From assembly GCA_019351955.1 (NCBI GenBank), contig JABBOE010000021.1:1-37793 (forward strand): 37,793 nt of DNA. The letters run 5' to 3'. Source of the stretch: Pseudomonadota bacterium (GTDB lineage: Bacteria; Pseudomonadota; Gammaproteobacteria; Burkholderiales; Burkholderiaceae_C). Position numbers and translations under genes: made by a program. The notes beneath the pieces were generated by a model. It was given only the letters and a program-made list of their open reading frames with translations. It made no database searches and was not told where the DNA came from. Positions within the stretch are counted from its first letter, which is position 1. Each line of letters starts with the position of its first letter. Below are positions 14,779-24,873 of the stretch, piece after piece.

Positions 14779-17175
14779 CTACGCTGCATGGTTGGCCAGA
14801 GCCTGCCAAGTTGCCACCACCGTGTCCGGGTTGAGCGAAATGGACGCAATGCCCTGCTCCATCAGCCAACGCGCCAGATCGGGGTGATCCGAAGGCCCCT
14901 GGCCGCAGATTCCCACATACTTGCCTTGGGCACGGCAGGTGCTGATTGCCTGCTTGATCAGGGCCAGCACCGCGGGATCGCGCTCGTCGAAGGCTTCAGC
15001 AACCAATCCCGAATCGCGGTCCAAGCCGAGGGTGAGCTGGGTCAGGTCGTTGGAGCCAATGGAGAATCCGTCGAAAAATTCCAGGAAATCCGAGGCCAGC
15101 ACCGCGTTGGACGGAACTTCGCACATCATGATGAGGCGAAGGCCGCTTTCCCCGCGCTTGAGCCCGTTGCGCCCCAATAGCTCAACCACCCCACGAGCCT
15201 CGGACACGGTTCGTACGAAGGGCACCATGATTTCCACGTTGGTCAGGCCCATGTCCTCGCGCACGCGTTTGAGCGCCACGCACTCCATCTCGAAGCTCTG
15301 GGCAAAGTCCCGCGAGACGTAGCGCGAGGCACCGCGGAAGCCCAACATGGGGTTTTCCTCGTCGGGCTCATACCGTGAACCGCCGATGAGCTTCTTGTAC
15401 TCGTTGGACTTGAAGTCTGACAGGCGCACGATCACCGGTTTGGGATAGAACGCCGCGGCAATCGTGGCGATCCCTTCCGTCAGCTTATCGATATAAAAGG
15501 CGCGCGGACTTGCATGACCCCGTGCAACGCTTTCCACGGCCTTCTTTAAATCGGGGTCGACGTTCGGATACTCGAGCACCGCGCGCGGATGGATGGCGAT
15601 GTTGTTGTTGATGATGAATTCCAAGCGGGCCAAGCCCACTCCGGCATTCGGAATCTGGGAAAAATCAAACGCCAGCTGCGGATTCCCGACGTTCATCATG
15701 ATCTTGACCGGGATTTCCGGCATCTCGCCCCGTTTGATCTCGGTAACCGAGGTCTCCAGCAGGCCCTCGTAGACAATCCCGGTGTCGCCCTCGGCACACG
15801 ATACGGTGACCAGCATGCCGTCCTTGAGCAATTCCGTGGCGTTTCCACAACCCACCACAGCGGGGATACCGAGTTCGCGCGCGATGATGGCGGCGTGGCA
15901 GGTGCGCCCTCCCCGGTTGGTGACGATCGCAGCAGCCTTTTTCATCACCGGCTCCCAGTTTGGGTCGGTCATGTCGGTGACCAGGATGTCGCCGGCTTGC
16001 ACTTGGTCCATCTCCGACACGGATTGCACCAGGCGCACCGGGCCGGCTCCGATCTTCTGGCCGATGGCGCGCCCGCTCACGAGCGCGGCGCTCTTTTGCA
16101 TCAGCGTGTAGCGTTGCTCGACACGCCCGTGGGCGCGCGACTTCACAGTCTCGGGCCTGGCTTGCAGGATGTAGATTTTTCCGTCCTTGCCATCCTTGCC
16201 CCATTCGATGTCCATGGGGCGGCCATAGTGCTGCTCGATCGTCAGCGCAAATCGCGCCAACTCCGTGGCCTCGGCATCGCTCAGGCTGTAGCGGTTGCGC
16301 AGTTCCACCGGTGTGTCGACGGTCTGCACGAGATGAGGTGACCCCGGTGGAGCGAACTCCATGCGCAGCAGCTTGGAGCCGAGGTTGCGACGGATCACGG
16401 CAGCCTTGCCCGCACGCAATGTGGGCTTGAATACGTAGAACTCATCCGGGTTGACGGCGCCTTGCACCACGGTTTCACCCAGGCCATACGACGACGTGAT
16501 GAACACCACATCATTAAAGCCCGACTCGGTGTCCATCGTAAACATGACGCCGGCGGCGCCCAGGTCACTGCGCACCATGCGCTGGATTCCCGCCGAGAGG
16601 GCCACCTGATGATGATCAAAACCCTGGTGCACCCGATACGAGATGGCGCGGTCGTTGAACATGGAGGCGAACACATGGCGCACTTTGTCGAGCACGGACT
16701 CGATGCCGGTCACGTTCAGGAACGTCTCCTGTTGCCCGGCAAAGGACGCCTCCGGAAGATCCTCGGCTGTGGCCGAAGAGCGCACCGCAAAACTTGCATC
16801 GGGCTGCGCGGCCGAAAGTTGCGCGAAGTGCTCACAAATGGCGGCCTCCAACTGCGCCGGCAGCGGTGTGTCGAGCATCCACTGTCGGATCGCCGCACCG
16901 GTTGTTGCCAGAGCGCGAACATCATCGACGTTCAGCGCATCCAGCGTCTGAGCGATGCGGGCGTCGAGTCCGCCCTGCTGCAAGAACTGGCGAAACGCGT
17001 AGGCGGTGGTCGCAAAGCCTCCCGGAACGCGCACCTCGCTGGCGGTGAGTTGACTGATCATCTCGCCGAGGGAGGCATTCTTGCCGCCAACCACCTCGAC
17101 GTCATGCATTCTCAACTGCTCGAACGGTACCACCCAGGCAGTGGCGTGCTTCGGCGTTTGGTTTTGATTTGACAT
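14779..17175 (-). CDS. ppsA: Phosphoenolpyruvate synthase
   Basis: PpsA converts pyruvate and ATP to phosphoenolpyruvate, AMP and phosphate for gluconeogenesis. The 798-residue protein has the ATP-grasp nucleotide domain ([11 protein letters not shown], then [18 protein letters not shown]), the phosphohistidine domain with [15 protein letters not shown] (His near 423), and the PEP-binding barrel with the catalytic cysteine in [10 protein letters not shown] near 755. The ATG at 17175 has GAGGG six bases upstream, which is preferred over a TTG two codons earlier. Its divergent neighbour ppsR encodes the kinase/phosphorylase that controls it. Confidence 0.98.
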   Translation of the reverse strand: MSNQNQTPKHATAWVVPFEQLRMHDVEVVGGKNASLGEMISQLTASEVRVPGGFATTAYAFRQFLQQGGLDARIAQTLDALNVDDVRALATTGAAIRQWMLDTPLPAQLEAAICEHFAQLSAAQPDASFAVRSSATAEDLPEASFAGQQETFLNVTGIESVLDKVRHVFASMFNDRAISYRVHQGFDHHQVALSAGIQRMVRSDLGAAGVMFTMDTESGFNDVVFITSSYGLGETVVQGAVNPDEFYVFKPTLRAGKAAVIRRNLGSKLLRMEFAPPGSPHLVQTVDTPVELRNRYSLSDAEATELARFALTIEQHYGRPMDIEWGKDGKDGKIYILQARPETVKSRAHGRVEQRYTLMQKSAALVSGRAIGQKIGAGPVRLVQSVSEMDQVQAGDILVTDMTDPNWEPVMKKAAAIVTNRGGRTCHAAIIARELGIPAVVGCGNATELLKDGMLVTVSCAEGDTGIVYEGLLETSVTEIKRGEMPEIPVKIMMNVGNPQLAFDFSQIPNAGVGLARLEFIINNNIAIHPRAVLEYPNVDPDLKKAVESVARGHASPRAFYIDKLTEGIATIAAAFYPKPVIVRLSDFKSNEYKKLIGGSRYEPDEENPMLGFRGASRYVSRDFAQSFEMECVALKRVREDMGLTNVEIMVPFVRTVSEARGVVELLGRNGLKRGESGLRLIMMCEVPSNAVLASDFLEFFDGFSIGSNDLTQLTLGLDRDSGLVAEAFDERDPAVLALIKQAISTCRAQGKYVGICGQGPSDHPDLARWLMEQGIASISLNPDTVVATWQALANHAA

Positions 17176-17192
17176 GAACAACCCTCAATAGA

Positions 17193-17221
17193 ATGAAAGA
17201 AATCTGGGGACATCCTGTCAA
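17193..17221 (-). promoter_or_regulatory. Candidate sigma-70 promoter of ppsA
   Basis: On the minus strand, a perfect TTGACA (17216-17221) is followed after 17 bases by TTTCAT (17193-17198), which matches four of six -10 positions. It would start transcription only a few bases before the GAGGG of ppsA, giving a very short leader. The remaining divergent region up to ppsR (to 17371) shows no promoter I can define. Confidence 0.45.
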
Positions 17222-17371
17222 GGCGGGACAAACACCGAGGCTGCATGCGTTGTTGATATGGTTCTAATGCAGACATCATGTTGTTTGTCCGTGCGCGTCG
17301 AAGCGAAACCTCTGCAGGCGAGTCGATACCGAAGATTCTAGGCCCTGGCTCCCTTTTTAATGCGATGCGAC

Positions 17372-18190
17372 ATGCCTAACCGATCCGTGTTTTTTGTCTC
17401 CGATGGAACCGGCATCACCGCCGAAACGTTTGGCAATTCCATCCTTGCCCAGTTTGACGCCCAGCCCCACCGCATCCGCCTGCCCTTCGTTGACACAGTC
17501 CAGAAGGCACTCCAGGCCGTGGAACGTATCGACCAGGCCGCGCGCAATGAGGGGCGCCCGCCAGTTGTGTTCATCACGCTCGTGAATGCCGATGTGTCGC
17601 AAGTCATCCGCGGTTGCAACGGTCTGGTCATGGACATGTTCACGACATTCGTGGAACCGTTGGAAATCGCCTTCGGGATCAAATCCAACCATCGCATTGG
17701 TCAATTTTCCGATGCAACCAAGAGCGCGCGCTACAACAGCCGCATGGATGCAATCAACTTTGCACTGATGCATGACGATGGCCAGTCCTCGCGAAACCTG
17801 GCGCTGGCTGACGTCATCTTGGTCGGTGTGTCGCGCAGTGGCAAGACTCCCACGTCGCTCTACCTTGCGATGCAGCATGGCGTGCGCGCGGCAAACTATC
17901 CGCTGATTCCCGAGGATTTCGCACGCATGTGCCTGCCCTCTGCGCTTGTTGCCCATCGCAGCAAGTTGTTCGGTTTGAGCATTGCACCCGAGCGCCTGAG
18001 TGAAATTCGCCGCGAGCGCAAGCGCGGCAGCGTGTATGCATCGTTGGCCAATTGCATCGAAGAAGTGACTGAGGCGGAACGACTGATGCGACGCGAGGGC
18101 ATACGCTGGCTGTCCTCCACCCACAAGTCCATTGAGGAAATCGCCACTACCATCCTCCAACTCATCCGCCCGGATCGGTTGGAGTACTGA
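17372..18190 (+). CDS. ppsR: PEP synthase regulatory protein PpsR (bifunctional kinase/pyrophosphorylase)
   Basis: PpsR (DUF299) inactivates PEP synthase by ADP-dependent phosphorylation of a threonine next to the catalytic histidine, and reverses this with phosphate. The 272-residue protein starts MPNRSVFFVSDGTGITAET, a family signature. It has the P-loop-like GVSRSGKTPTSLYLA near 150-164 and KLFGLSIAPERL further on. The start at 17372 fits the family; an ATG at 17360 would add four residues. Neither has a clear Shine-Dalgarno. It is divergent from its target ppsA. Confidence 0.96.
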   Translation: MPNRSVFFVSDGTGITAETFGNSILAQFDAQPHRIRLPFVDTVQKALQAVERIDQAARNEGRPPVVFITLVNADVSQVIRGCNGLVMDMFTTFVEPLEIAFGIKSNHRIGQFSDATKSARYNSRMDAINFALMHDDGQSSRNLALADVILVGVSRSGKTPTSLYLAMQHGVRAANYPLIPEDFARMCLPSALVAHRSKLFGLSIAPERLSEIRRERKRGSVYASLANCIEEVTEAERLMRREGIRWLSSTHKSIEEIATTILQLIRPDRLEY

Positions 18191-18237
18191 GCATTTCCTA
18201 CGCGAGGCACAAGCCCGTACCCTGACACCCCAAGACC

Positions 18238-19323
18238 ATGCCCTCCATGTCCTACGAAGGCAAGAAGAACGACCATTTGCTGGGTTTTGCATCCACGCAG
18301 CAGGTCCGATCTGAGCAAGAACAGGCGTTGCCCGTCAACCCATTGCGGCACCATAACCCCTATGGGGTGATCATGGTAGACGCTGCGGCCGACATCTCCA
18401 GCGCCATGGCCCAACACCCACGCATGCGTGTGCTGCCGCTGACCATCCAGTTGCAGGGACGCACAATCCTGGACAAGGGCTTGCATGAAAAGCGCGGGGA
18501 GCTGCGCGAGCTCAGCCGTGAGCACTTGCGCGCCGGCCAGATCGTGCCGCCCAGTGTCGAAGGGCTGGAATACCGCTTGTATCCGAACATCGCCCTCAAC
18601 GCCGACTGGCTGATCTATATGGGCTCGATGCGAGCGCTCAGCAACCCAGCTGATGCACTCCAGACCTTGCTGCTGCAGCATCGCGAAGAGATTCGCGAGC
18701 TCCGGCGCAGTCGTGGTCTTCCGGCCGACCTGCAGGTGCTCTGTCTCGATGGCGGCTCGATGCTGGCGGGTCCGGCTCTGCAGGCCCGCGTGCTTGTGAA
18801 AAAACTCGATGCCGGAGAACCGGCCGCAGAAGTGGCGCATGCCGCCACACAACTCTCAGTCATGACGCGTCAGTGGCTCATCCCGCGCCATCCCGGCGAC
18901 CTGGCGACCGCGCTGTCCAAACTGTCCAATCCGGCTCTGGAACCTTGGGTGCAAGCGGCTTCGCTGGGGCTTAATCAGCTGCTGAACCCCTACCCTGTCC
19001 TGGTCAGTGATGCCAATGGATTGTTCTGCGGCTTCCGCACGAAGCGCTGGCGTAGCGCGGTGGCCGAGGTGTTCTCAATCGCCGAACAGGCCATCCTGGA
19101 CGGCGGCGTTCAGAGCACACACCTACAAATCAGCTACGACGGAAGTATTCGTGAGCTGCAGGCATGGCCTGAATTTGCCCGGTTGCGTGAGCGGGCCGAC
19201 AGCATGCAGGTGCGCCTTCACGTCACCCACATGAGTTTGGCCGGGCGCATCTGGGCCTCCACGGGCTCCATCAGTCTCGCTTTGCTGCAACCTTCGATTC
19301 GCGAGGGTCAGGCGCCTGTGTGA
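18238..19323 (+). CDS. DegV family protein (likely fatty acid-binding)
   Basis: The 361-residue protein has the DegV layout after a 40-residue variable N-terminus: an opening strand YGVIMVDAAADIS, RVLPLTIQLQG, the serine-containing PPSVEGL, a central LQVLCLDGGSMLAGP, and a C-terminal HMSLAGRIWASTGSISLAL that resembles the usual closing glycine motif. DegV proteins bind fatty acids; in Firmicutes they supply a fatty acid kinase. The sequence is divergent, so function is uncertain. It starts 47 bases after ppsR and may share its transcript. An ATG at 18247 is an alternative start. Confidence 0.7.
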   Translation: MPSMSYEGKKNDHLLGFASTQQVRSEQEQALPVNPLRHHNPYGVIMVDAAADISSAMAQHPRMRVLPLTIQLQGRTILDKGLHEKRGELRELSREHLRAGQIVPPSVEGLEYRLYPNIALNADWLIYMGSMRALSNPADALQTLLLQHREEIRELRRSRGLPADLQVLCLDGGSMLAGPALQARVLVKKLDAGEPAAEVAHAATQLSVMTRQWLIPRHPGDLATALSKLSNPALEPWVQAASLGLNQLLNPYPVLVSDANGLFCGFRTKRWRSAVAEVFSIAEQAILDGGVQSTHLQISYDGSIRELQAWPEFARLRERADSMQVRLHVTHMSLAGRIWASTGSISLALLQPSIREGQAPV

Positions 19324-19389
19324 ATGGGGGCAAACACGGCGCTCGGCTGCACGCAAGGGAGGGACGGGGCTTGTTGCGGGGCCACACGT

Positions 19390-20172
19390 TCACTTCCCGT
19401 TGCCCTGACGCTGGCGCACACCTTCGAATAGGCATATGGCCGCAGCGGATGCCACGTTGAGCGATTCCACCGTGCTGGCCTGGGGAATGCGTACCGCCGC
19501 AGACGCTTTGGCCATCAGGTGCTCGGAAATGCCCTGTCCCTCATTGCCAAATACCCAGGTGACGGGCTTCTTCAGCTGCAGGTCATAGAGCCCCATGTCC
19601 GCCATGGCCGCCGTGGCATAGATGGGACGGGGTACGATTGCAGCAACCTGCTCCCACGGCGCGTCCTCGAAGATGGGCACGTAAAAGTGCGCGCCCATCC
19701 CCGCGCGCAGCACCTTGGGGGTCCAGGCCCCTGCGGTGCCGCGCAGGAGATACACCGCTCCACAGTCGGCCGCTGCTGCGGTGCGCAGGATGGTTCCCAC
19801 GTTGCCTGCATCCTGGATGCGATCGAGCACCACGGCCGATCCGGGTTTGGGTTTGACGCCCTTGGGCTTGGCGATCAGCATGCCCACTTGTGGGCCGTTT
19901 TCCAGGGTGGAAATCCAGCTGAAAAGGGCGCGGTGCAGGATGACCGCATTGGTGCTTCCGACGCGCTCGACCAAGGCGGCGACCTCGGGTAAAAGCAAAC
20001 CGTCATCCGTCGTGACGAGCGTGTCGGCCTGGTGCCCGCTGTCGAGTGCGGCCTGGACCAGATGGACGCCTTCGAGCCAGACCTGCCCCAGGCGTTTGAC
20101 CGCTCCAGGGTCACTGCCGAGCACGCGCAGCGTTTTAACCAGAGGATTTTCGGCGGAGATGATGCGTTTCAC
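19390..20172 (-). CDS. TrmH/SpoU family RNA 2'-O-ribose methyltransferase
   Basis: This 260-residue SPOUT enzyme has an N-terminal RNA-binding region (about 1-90) and a C-terminal knotted S-adenosylmethionine domain. Signatures are [29 protein letters not shown] near 207-216 and [19 protein letters not shown]. The exact rRNA or tRNA target cannot be told from sequence. The start is a GTG at 20172 that overlaps the rnhB stop as GTGA, with AAAGG five bases upstream. A longer frame into rnhB encodes nothing conserved. It is the last gene of the large rpsB-to-lpxB block. Confidence 0.92.
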   Translation of the reverse strand: MKRIISAENPLVKTLRVLGSDPGAVKRLGQVWLEGVHLVQAALDSGHQADTLVTTDDGLLLPEVAALVERVGSTNAVILHRALFSWISTLENGPQVGMLIAKPKGVKPKPGSAVVLDRIQDAGNVGTILRTAAAADCGAVYLLRGTAGAWTPKVLRAGMGAHFYVPIFEDAPWEQVAAIVPRPIYATAAMADMGLYDLQLKKPVTWVFGNEGQGISEHLMAKASAAVRIPQASTVESLNVASAAAICLFEGVRQRQGNGK

Positions 20173-20801
20173 AGATGCCTTTGCTCGGAATGGATGGGGT
20201 GGTCGAGAAGTCGTCGAATTGGGGCAAAGCTGCGCCGGTGCTCCGCACAAGGTCCATGCTTCTGCAAAGCCTGCCAATGCTGCATTGTGCCGTAGCCGAA
20301 GTGCCGCTCAAACCCGTAAACAGGGTGGAATGCCGCAAGATCCTGCATCAGACGATCGCGCCAGACTTTGGCCACGATCGACGCGGCGCTGATGGCTGGC
20401 TGTGTGGCATCGCCGCGCACGATGGCTCGGCAAGGCATGGACAGGTCCGGCACCTGATTGCCGTCCACCAGCACGCGCGCGGGGGTCAGACTCAGGCCTG
20501 CAATGGCGCGCTGCATGGCCAGCAATGTGGCTTGCAGGATGTTGATGCGGTCAATTTCGGCAGCACTGGCCTGTCCGATGCTTACAGCAAGGGCTTGTTC
20601 TCGGATCAGCCCGTCGAGCACCACCCGGCGCTTGGGGGACAAAGTCTTCGAATCGGCCAACCCCGCGAGCGGTCGCTGGGGATCCAGGATGACCGCAGCG
20701 GCCACCACGGGACCTGCCCAAGTTCCCCGCCCCACTTCGTCGCAGCCCGCAATCGGCAACAGCAACGTCTGCCCATCGGCCCATGCACCAGAACTTTGCA
20801 T
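20169..20801 (-). CDS. rnhB: Ribonuclease HII
   Basis: RNase HII cuts RNA in RNA-DNA hybrids and starts removal of misincorporated ribonucleotides. The 210-residue protein has the catalytic motif [19 protein letters not shown] near the N-terminus, [12 protein letters not shown], the aspartate in VLVDGNQ, and [14 protein letters not shown]. It starts three bases after the lpxB stop and overlaps the methyltransferase start by four bases. The lpxA-lpxB-rnhB order is widely conserved in proteobacteria. Confidence 0.97.
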   Translation of the reverse strand: MQSSGAWADGQTLLLPIAGCDEVGRGTWAGPVVAAAVILDPQRPLAGLADSKTLSPKRRVVLDGLIREQALAVSIGQASAAEIDRINILQATLLAMQRAIAGLSLTPARVLVDGNQVPDLSMPCRAIVRGDATQPAISAASIVAKVWRDRLMQDLAAFHPVYGFERHFGYGTMQHWQALQKHGPCAEHRRSFAPIRRLLDHPIHSEQRHL

Positions 20802-20804
20802 GCC

Positions 20805-21956
20805 TCAATCCGCCAGATTGGCGCTCTCCAGGATAGCCTGCGCGGCAAGGCTTGCCGTCGGCCGCCGCAAAGCAGCGTGCAGCTCTGCGAAGCGCATGCG
20901 CAAGCGCGCCAGCCTTGGCGCGTCGTTCAGCAAGGCATCTGCTGCATCAGCCAGCGCCCGAGGTGTGCACTCGTGCTGCAAGAGCTCAGGAACCAGAAAG
21001 CTGCGTGCAAGAATGTTCGGAAGGCCGACCCACGGCAGGTAGCCTTTGTTTTTCATCAAGTGCCACGACAACGCCGGAAGCCGGTAGCCAATCACCATCG
21101 GGCGTTTGAACAGGGCGCATTCCAAGGTGGCGGTGCCGCTGGCAACCAGTGCCAAATCACAGGCTGCCATGGCGCGATGCGATTGCCCCGATAGCCATTG
21201 CACCTCAAGACCGGGGTGGGCCGCGCACTGGCGCCGCAGCACAGGCTCCAGTCCTGGCTGCGCCACCGGAAGCAGCACACGCGCTCCATGCCTTTGCTGC
21301 AGGAGGGCGGCAGCGCCAAAAAAGCTTGGGCCGATTTGCCGAACCTCGCCCGCGCGACTTCCAGGCAGCATGGCAATGACTGGGGACGTCGCCGGGATGC
21401 TCAGCGTCTTGCGGGCGGCGACCTGATCAACCTGCTCCGGAATCAACTCAGCCAGTGGGTGGCCAATGTACGTGGCGCGCACCCTTGTGCCGGCATACAG
21501 CTCAGGCTCAAAGGGGAACACGCACAGCAGATGGTCAACAGCTTGCACAATGCCCTGCAGTCGCTCGCGTCGCCATGCCCAAATCGACGGGCTGACCAAG
21601 TGCACGGTGGGAATGCCTGCGGCGCGCAACCGGCGCTCCAGACCGAGATTGAAGTCGGGGGCATCGACCCCGACAAATACCGAGGGGCGTTGCCGCAGCA
21701 AGCGCAGCCGTAGTTGTCTGCGCATCCATAACAGCTCTGGCAATCGAGGCAACACTGCGGCGAAACCGTTGACTGCCAGCCGCTCTTCCGGCCACCAGGC
21801 CGTGAATCCCTGCTCGCGCATGCGCGCACCACCGATGCCCATGCATGGGACATCGGGCCGCACCCGCCTCAGGGCGGCCACGACCGTGGATGCAAGCAGG
21901 TCGCCCGACGCTTCGCCGGCGACCATGGCGATGCTGCCCGCTGTCATGGGCTGCAT
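20805..21956 (-). CDS. lpxB: Lipid-A-disaccharide synthase
   Basis: LpxB is a peripheral inner-membrane glycosyltransferase that joins UDP-2,3-diacylglucosamine and lipid X in lipid A synthesis. The 383-residue protein (family about 380) has AMVAGEASGDLLAS near the N-terminus, GIGGARMREQGF, VGVDAPDFNLGLE, SPSIWAWRRERLQ and the sugar-nucleotide site LPGSRAGEVRQ. It lies three bases after lpxA. The ATG at 21956 is used; an ATG three codons later is also possible. Confidence 0.97.
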   Translation of the reverse strand: MQPMTAGSIAMVAGEASGDLLASTVVAALRRVRPDVPCMGIGGARMREQGFTAWWPEERLAVNGFAAVLPRLPELLWMRRQLRLRLLRQRPSVFVGVDAPDFNLGLERRLRAAGIPTVHLVSPSIWAWRRERLQGIVQAVDHLLCVFPFEPELYAGTRVRATYIGHPLAELIPEQVDQVAARKTLSIPATSPVIAMLPGSRAGEVRQIGPSFFGAAALLQQRHGARVLLPVAQPGLEPVLRRQCAAHPGLEVQWLSGQSHRAMAACDLALVASGTATLECALFKRPMVIGYRLPALSWHLMKNKGYLPWVGLPNILARSFLVPELLQHECTPRALADAADALLNDAPRLARLRMRFAELHAALRRPTASLAAQAILESANLAD

Positions 21957-21959
21957 GTA

Positions 21960-22751
21960 TTAGGGTCGCACGATGCCGCGCGCGCTGCCGGCAATGAAAG
22001 TCAGCAGGAGAGACAAGTCGTCGCGACTGCCAGCATGCTCGGACTGCATGGCTGCAAGTGCGTTCGTGGCGTCCTTCAGCGTGAGCCCTTGCCGGTACAA
22101 CTTGCGATAAGCGTCACGCAAAACGCCGATGCGCTCCGCGTTAAAGCCGCGTCGGCCAAGCCCCTCTGCATTGATGCCGTGGGGCTTGGCAGGGTTGCCC
22201 GCAAGAAGCACATAGGGCGGGATATCCTGTGTCACCACGGAACTGATGCCAGTCATCACGTGCGCGCCGATGTGCACAAACTGGTGCACGCCGGTGTATC
22301 CACCGAGGACGGTCCAATCACCGACGTGCACATGGCCGGCCAGTTGCGCGCTGTTGGCCAACACCGTGTGGTTACCGACTTGGCAGTCGTGCGCGAGGTG
22401 CACATAAGCCATGATCCAGTTGTCGTTGCCCAAGCGGGTCACCCCACCGTCCTGCGCAGTGCCCAGGTTCAACGTGCAATATTCGCGAATGGTGTTGCGA
22501 TCCCCAATGTGCAACTCGGTGGGCTCGCCCGCATATTTTTTGTCTTGCGGGATCCCGCCCAGCGATGAGAATGCGTGAATCTGATTGTCGCGCCCAATGC
22601 GGGTGCGACCCTGGATGCTGACGTGCGATCCGATACGCGTGCCGGCGCCAATCTGCACATCGGGCCCAATGACACAAAAGGGACCGATGCTGGCATCCGA
22701 GGCGATTTGCGCTTTCGGGTCGACGAGGGCTGTGGGGTGAATCGTGCTCAA
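21960..22751 (-). CDS. lpxA: UDP-N-acetylglucosamine acyltransferase LpxA, TTG start
   Basis: LpxA starts lipid A synthesis by moving a 3-hydroxyacyl chain from ACP to UDP-GlcNAc. The protein of 263 residues shows the left-handed beta-helix of hexapeptide repeats, the catalytic His region YVHLAHDCQVGN, and the C-terminal acyl-carrier binding helices. The family start lines up with TTG AGC ACG ATT at 22751, preceded by GGGG five bases upstream. The only in-frame ATGs lie 63-69 bases upstream inside fabZ. The TTG is therefore preferred. Confidence 0.95.
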   Translation of the reverse strand: MSTIHPTALVDPKAQIASDASIGPFCVIGPDVQIGAGTRIGSHVSIQGRTRIGRDNQIHAFSSLGGIPQDKKYAGEPTELHIGDRNTIREYCTLNLGTAQDGGVTRLGNDNWIMAYVHLAHDCQVGNHTVLANSAQLAGHVHVGDWTVLGGYTGVHQFVHIGAHVMTGISSVVTQDIPPYVLLAGNPAKPHGINAEGLGRRGFNAERIGVLRDAYRKLYRQGLTLKDATNALAAMQSEHAGSRDDLSLLLTFIAGSARGIVRP

Positions 22752-22761
22752 GGCAACCCCG

Positions 22762-23208
22762 TCAGTCAATGACGCGCTCCGTGCACATGAGCTCGGCCTC
22801 GGCGACCATCTCATCGCCAACCCGGGCCACAGCGTTAAATTTGTAGATGTTGCGCATCTGGCGCACCAGCTCCACCTCGAGCGTCAGCTGGTCACCGGGT
22901 TCCACCGGGCGTTTGAACCGGGCGCCGTCGATGCCCACGAGGTAATAGACCGAGTTGTCGTCGGCTTGGACGTCCAGCGTGCCAAATGCGAGAATGCCCG
23001 CGGCCTGTGCAAGTGCCTCCAGGATCAGCACCCCAGGCATGATCGGCTTCTGCGGAAAGTGACCCGTGAAATAGGGTTCATTGAACGACACGTTCTTGTA
23101 GGCCCGGATGCTCTTGCCCTTTTCGAACTCCACGACCCGATCCACCAGCAGGAATGGGTAACGGTGGGGCAGAAGCTTCTGGATCTGGTTGATGTCAAAA
23201 ACGGTCAT
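22762..23208 (-). CDS. fabZ: 3-hydroxyacyl-ACP dehydratase FabZ
   Basis: FabZ dehydrates 3-hydroxyacyl-ACP in fatty acid elongation and competes with LpxA and LpxD for 3-hydroxymyristoyl-ACP. The 148-residue hot-dog-fold protein has [13 protein letters not shown] near residues 12-24. Catalytic His50 and Glu64 lie in [20 protein letters not shown]. Its ATG overlaps the lpxD stop as ATGA, so it is translationally coupled with lpxD; lpxA starts 10 bases after its stop. Confidence 0.97.
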   Translation of the reverse strand: MTVFDINQIQKLLPHRYPFLLVDRVVEFEKGKSIRAYKNVSFNEPYFTGHFPQKPIMPGVLILEALAQAAGILAFGTLDVQADDNSVYYLVGIDGARFKRPVEPGDQLTLEVELVRQMRNIYKFNAVARVGDEMVAEAELMCTERVID

Positions 23209-24290
23209 GGCTTGCTTTTAGGGGGAAGTTTGGGAGCGTTCAGCATGTTTTCAAGCTGGCGTACGCGGTGACGCAGCTGAGCCAAGTGCCGGAGACTGGC
23301 GGCATTTTCTGTCCAGTTTTCGTGGCTATCGAGCGGGAAGGCACCTGTGTAATGCCCGGGCTGGCGAATCGATCGGGAGACGAGCGACATGCCGCCCACC
23401 ACCACGTGATCGGCTATGTCCAGATGCCCGGCGATGCCCACACCGCCCCCGATGAAACAGTATGAACCGATGCTGGCGCTGCCTGAGATACCCACGCATC
23501 CAGCCACTGCGGTATGCGCACCGATCTGCACGTTATGGGCCACTTGAACCAAGTTGTCGATCTTCACGCCATCGCCAATGCGCGTATCGTCCAAGGCGCC
23601 CCGATCAACGGTGGTGTTGGCACCGATTTCCACATCATCGCCGATCACCACCCTGCCCGTTTGCGGAATCTTCACCCCAGCGCCTTGCTCGTCACGCGCA
23701 AAGCCAAAGCCGTCAGCGCCGATCACCGCGCCCGAATGGACGATACAACGCGACCCCAGTGTGCAATCGTGCAAAACGACGCAGCGTGGATGCAGGCGGG
23801 TCGCCGCGCCAATGACGGCGTCTTGGCCGACGAAGCATCCGGCTCCCACCCTGGCGCCCTCGCCAATGACTGCCCCGCGCTCAATCACCGCACACGCCTC
23901 GATACTGGCGGATGGAGCCACCAAGGACTGGGGATGCACGACGGCGGCGGGATGCACGCCCGGCGCGGGAGGCCCTTCCTGCAAAGCGGCAAACCATTGT
24001 GCAAGACGCGCGTAGTAAAGATAAGGATCTGCGGTGACGATGGCCGCGGGAAACGCGCTGGCCTGGTCTTCAAGGCCTGTGGGGACGATGACGCAATCCG
24101 CCTTGCTTTGCCGCAGCAGATGCGCATTGCCGGGCTGGCTTAAAAAAGCGACGTCGCCGGGTCCAGCCTTATTCAGTGACGCGACGCGTGCAACGGTGAT
24201 GTTGCCATTTCCCAGAAGCGCACCGCCCAGCTTGTGGGCAATATCACTGACCCGCAGGCCCTGTCTCGCGCCCGAGGGGAGATCGTTCAT
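23205..24290 (-). CDS. lpxD: UDP-3-O-acylglucosamine N-acyltransferase
   Basis: LpxD adds the second 3-hydroxyacyl chain in lipid A synthesis. The 361-residue protein has the uridine-binding N-terminal domain (about 1-110), a beta-helix of hexapeptide repeats, and the catalytic histidine in [12 protein letters not shown]-terminal helix residues [17 protein letters not shown] follow. It starts two bases after the skp stop and overlaps fabZ by four bases. Confidence 0.97.
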   Translation of the reverse strand: MNDLPSGARQGLRVSDIAHKLGGALLGNGNITVARVASLNKAGPGDVAFLSQPGNAHLLRQSKADCVIVPTGLEDQASAFPAAIVTADPYLYYARLAQWFAALQEGPPAPGVHPAAVVHPQSLVAPSASIEACAVIERGAVIGEGARVGAGCFVGQDAVIGAATRLHPRCVVLHDCTLGSRCIVHSGAVIGADGFGFARDEQGAGVKIPQTGRVVIGDDVEIGANTTVDRGALDDTRIGDGVKIDNLVQVAHNVQIGAHTAVAGCVGISGSASIGSYCFIGGGVGIAGHLDIADHVVVGGMSLVSRSIRQPGHYTGAFPLDSHENWTENAASLRHLAQLRHRVRQLENMLNAPKLPPKSKP

Positions 24291-24292
24291 GG

Positions 24293-24862
24293 TTATTTGC
24301 TGGCGGACGCATCCAGCGCTTTGAGGACTTTGTCGGTGATGTCGATGCGCGGATTGACGTAAACGGCATCCTGGAAAATGATGTCGTAATTCCCCTGTTC
24401 TGCAATTTCCTTGACCACCTTGTTGGCCTTGTCCAGAACGATCGCGAGCGCTGCATTGCGCTTCGCATTGAGGTCCTCGCCGAATTCACGCTGCTTGCGC
24501 TGGAAATCGCGGTTCATCTCCGCCAACTGCTGTTGGGTGTTGATGCGCTCCGTATCCGACATCACAGGCCCGTCCTTTTCCAGCTTCTGATTGAGCCCCT
24601 TGATCTTTGCGGCCATGTCCTGAAGATCCTTGTCGCGCTTGGCAAACTCACTTTCGAGTTTTTGCTGTGCATTCTTAGCCAGCGTGGAATCTTTCAGGAT
24701 GCGCTCGGTATTGATGAACCCGATCCTGGTGGTGGTTCCTGCCGCGGCTGACGCCTTGGCGCCGGCAACCTGGGCAAACGCAGGTGTGGCAGGCGCCACA
24801 AGGGCCGCCGCGCAACAGCCCGCAATAACGGATTGGCGAATCAAGCGTGTCATCGACTTCAT
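24293..24862 (-). CDS. skp: OmpH/Skp family periplasmic chaperone
   Basis: Skp is a trimeric periplasmic chaperone that holds unfolded outer-membrane proteins on the way to the BAM complex. The 189-residue protein begins with a signal peptide ([10 protein letters not shown], a hydrophobic stretch, then APATPAFAQ, cleavage probably near residue 31). The mature part starts with [13 protein letters not shown] and contains the long coiled-coil tentacle region with lysine- and glutamate-rich heptads. The ATG at 24862 gives a proper signal peptide; a longer upstream frame overlaps bamA. Confidence 0.93.
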   Translation of the reverse strand: MKSMTRLIRQSVIAGCCAAALVAPATPAFAQVAGAKASAAAGTTTRIGFINTERILKDSTLAKNAQQKLESEFAKRDKDLQDMAAKIKGLNQKLEKDGPVMSDTERINTQQQLAEMNRDFQRKQREFGEDLNAKRNAALAIVLDKANKVVKEIAEQGNYDIIFQDAVYVNPRIDITDKVLKALDASASK

Positions 24863-24873
24863 GGTGTGAGAGA

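Noticed and set aside
15589-16341. Plus-strand open frame of 250 codons opposite ppsA
   Set aside because: It is a mirror frame of the conserved PEP synthase with no recognisable domain.
17176-17181. TTG at 17181 as ppsA start
   Set aside because: The ATG two codons later has GAGGG at correct spacing; from the TTG the spacing would be zero.
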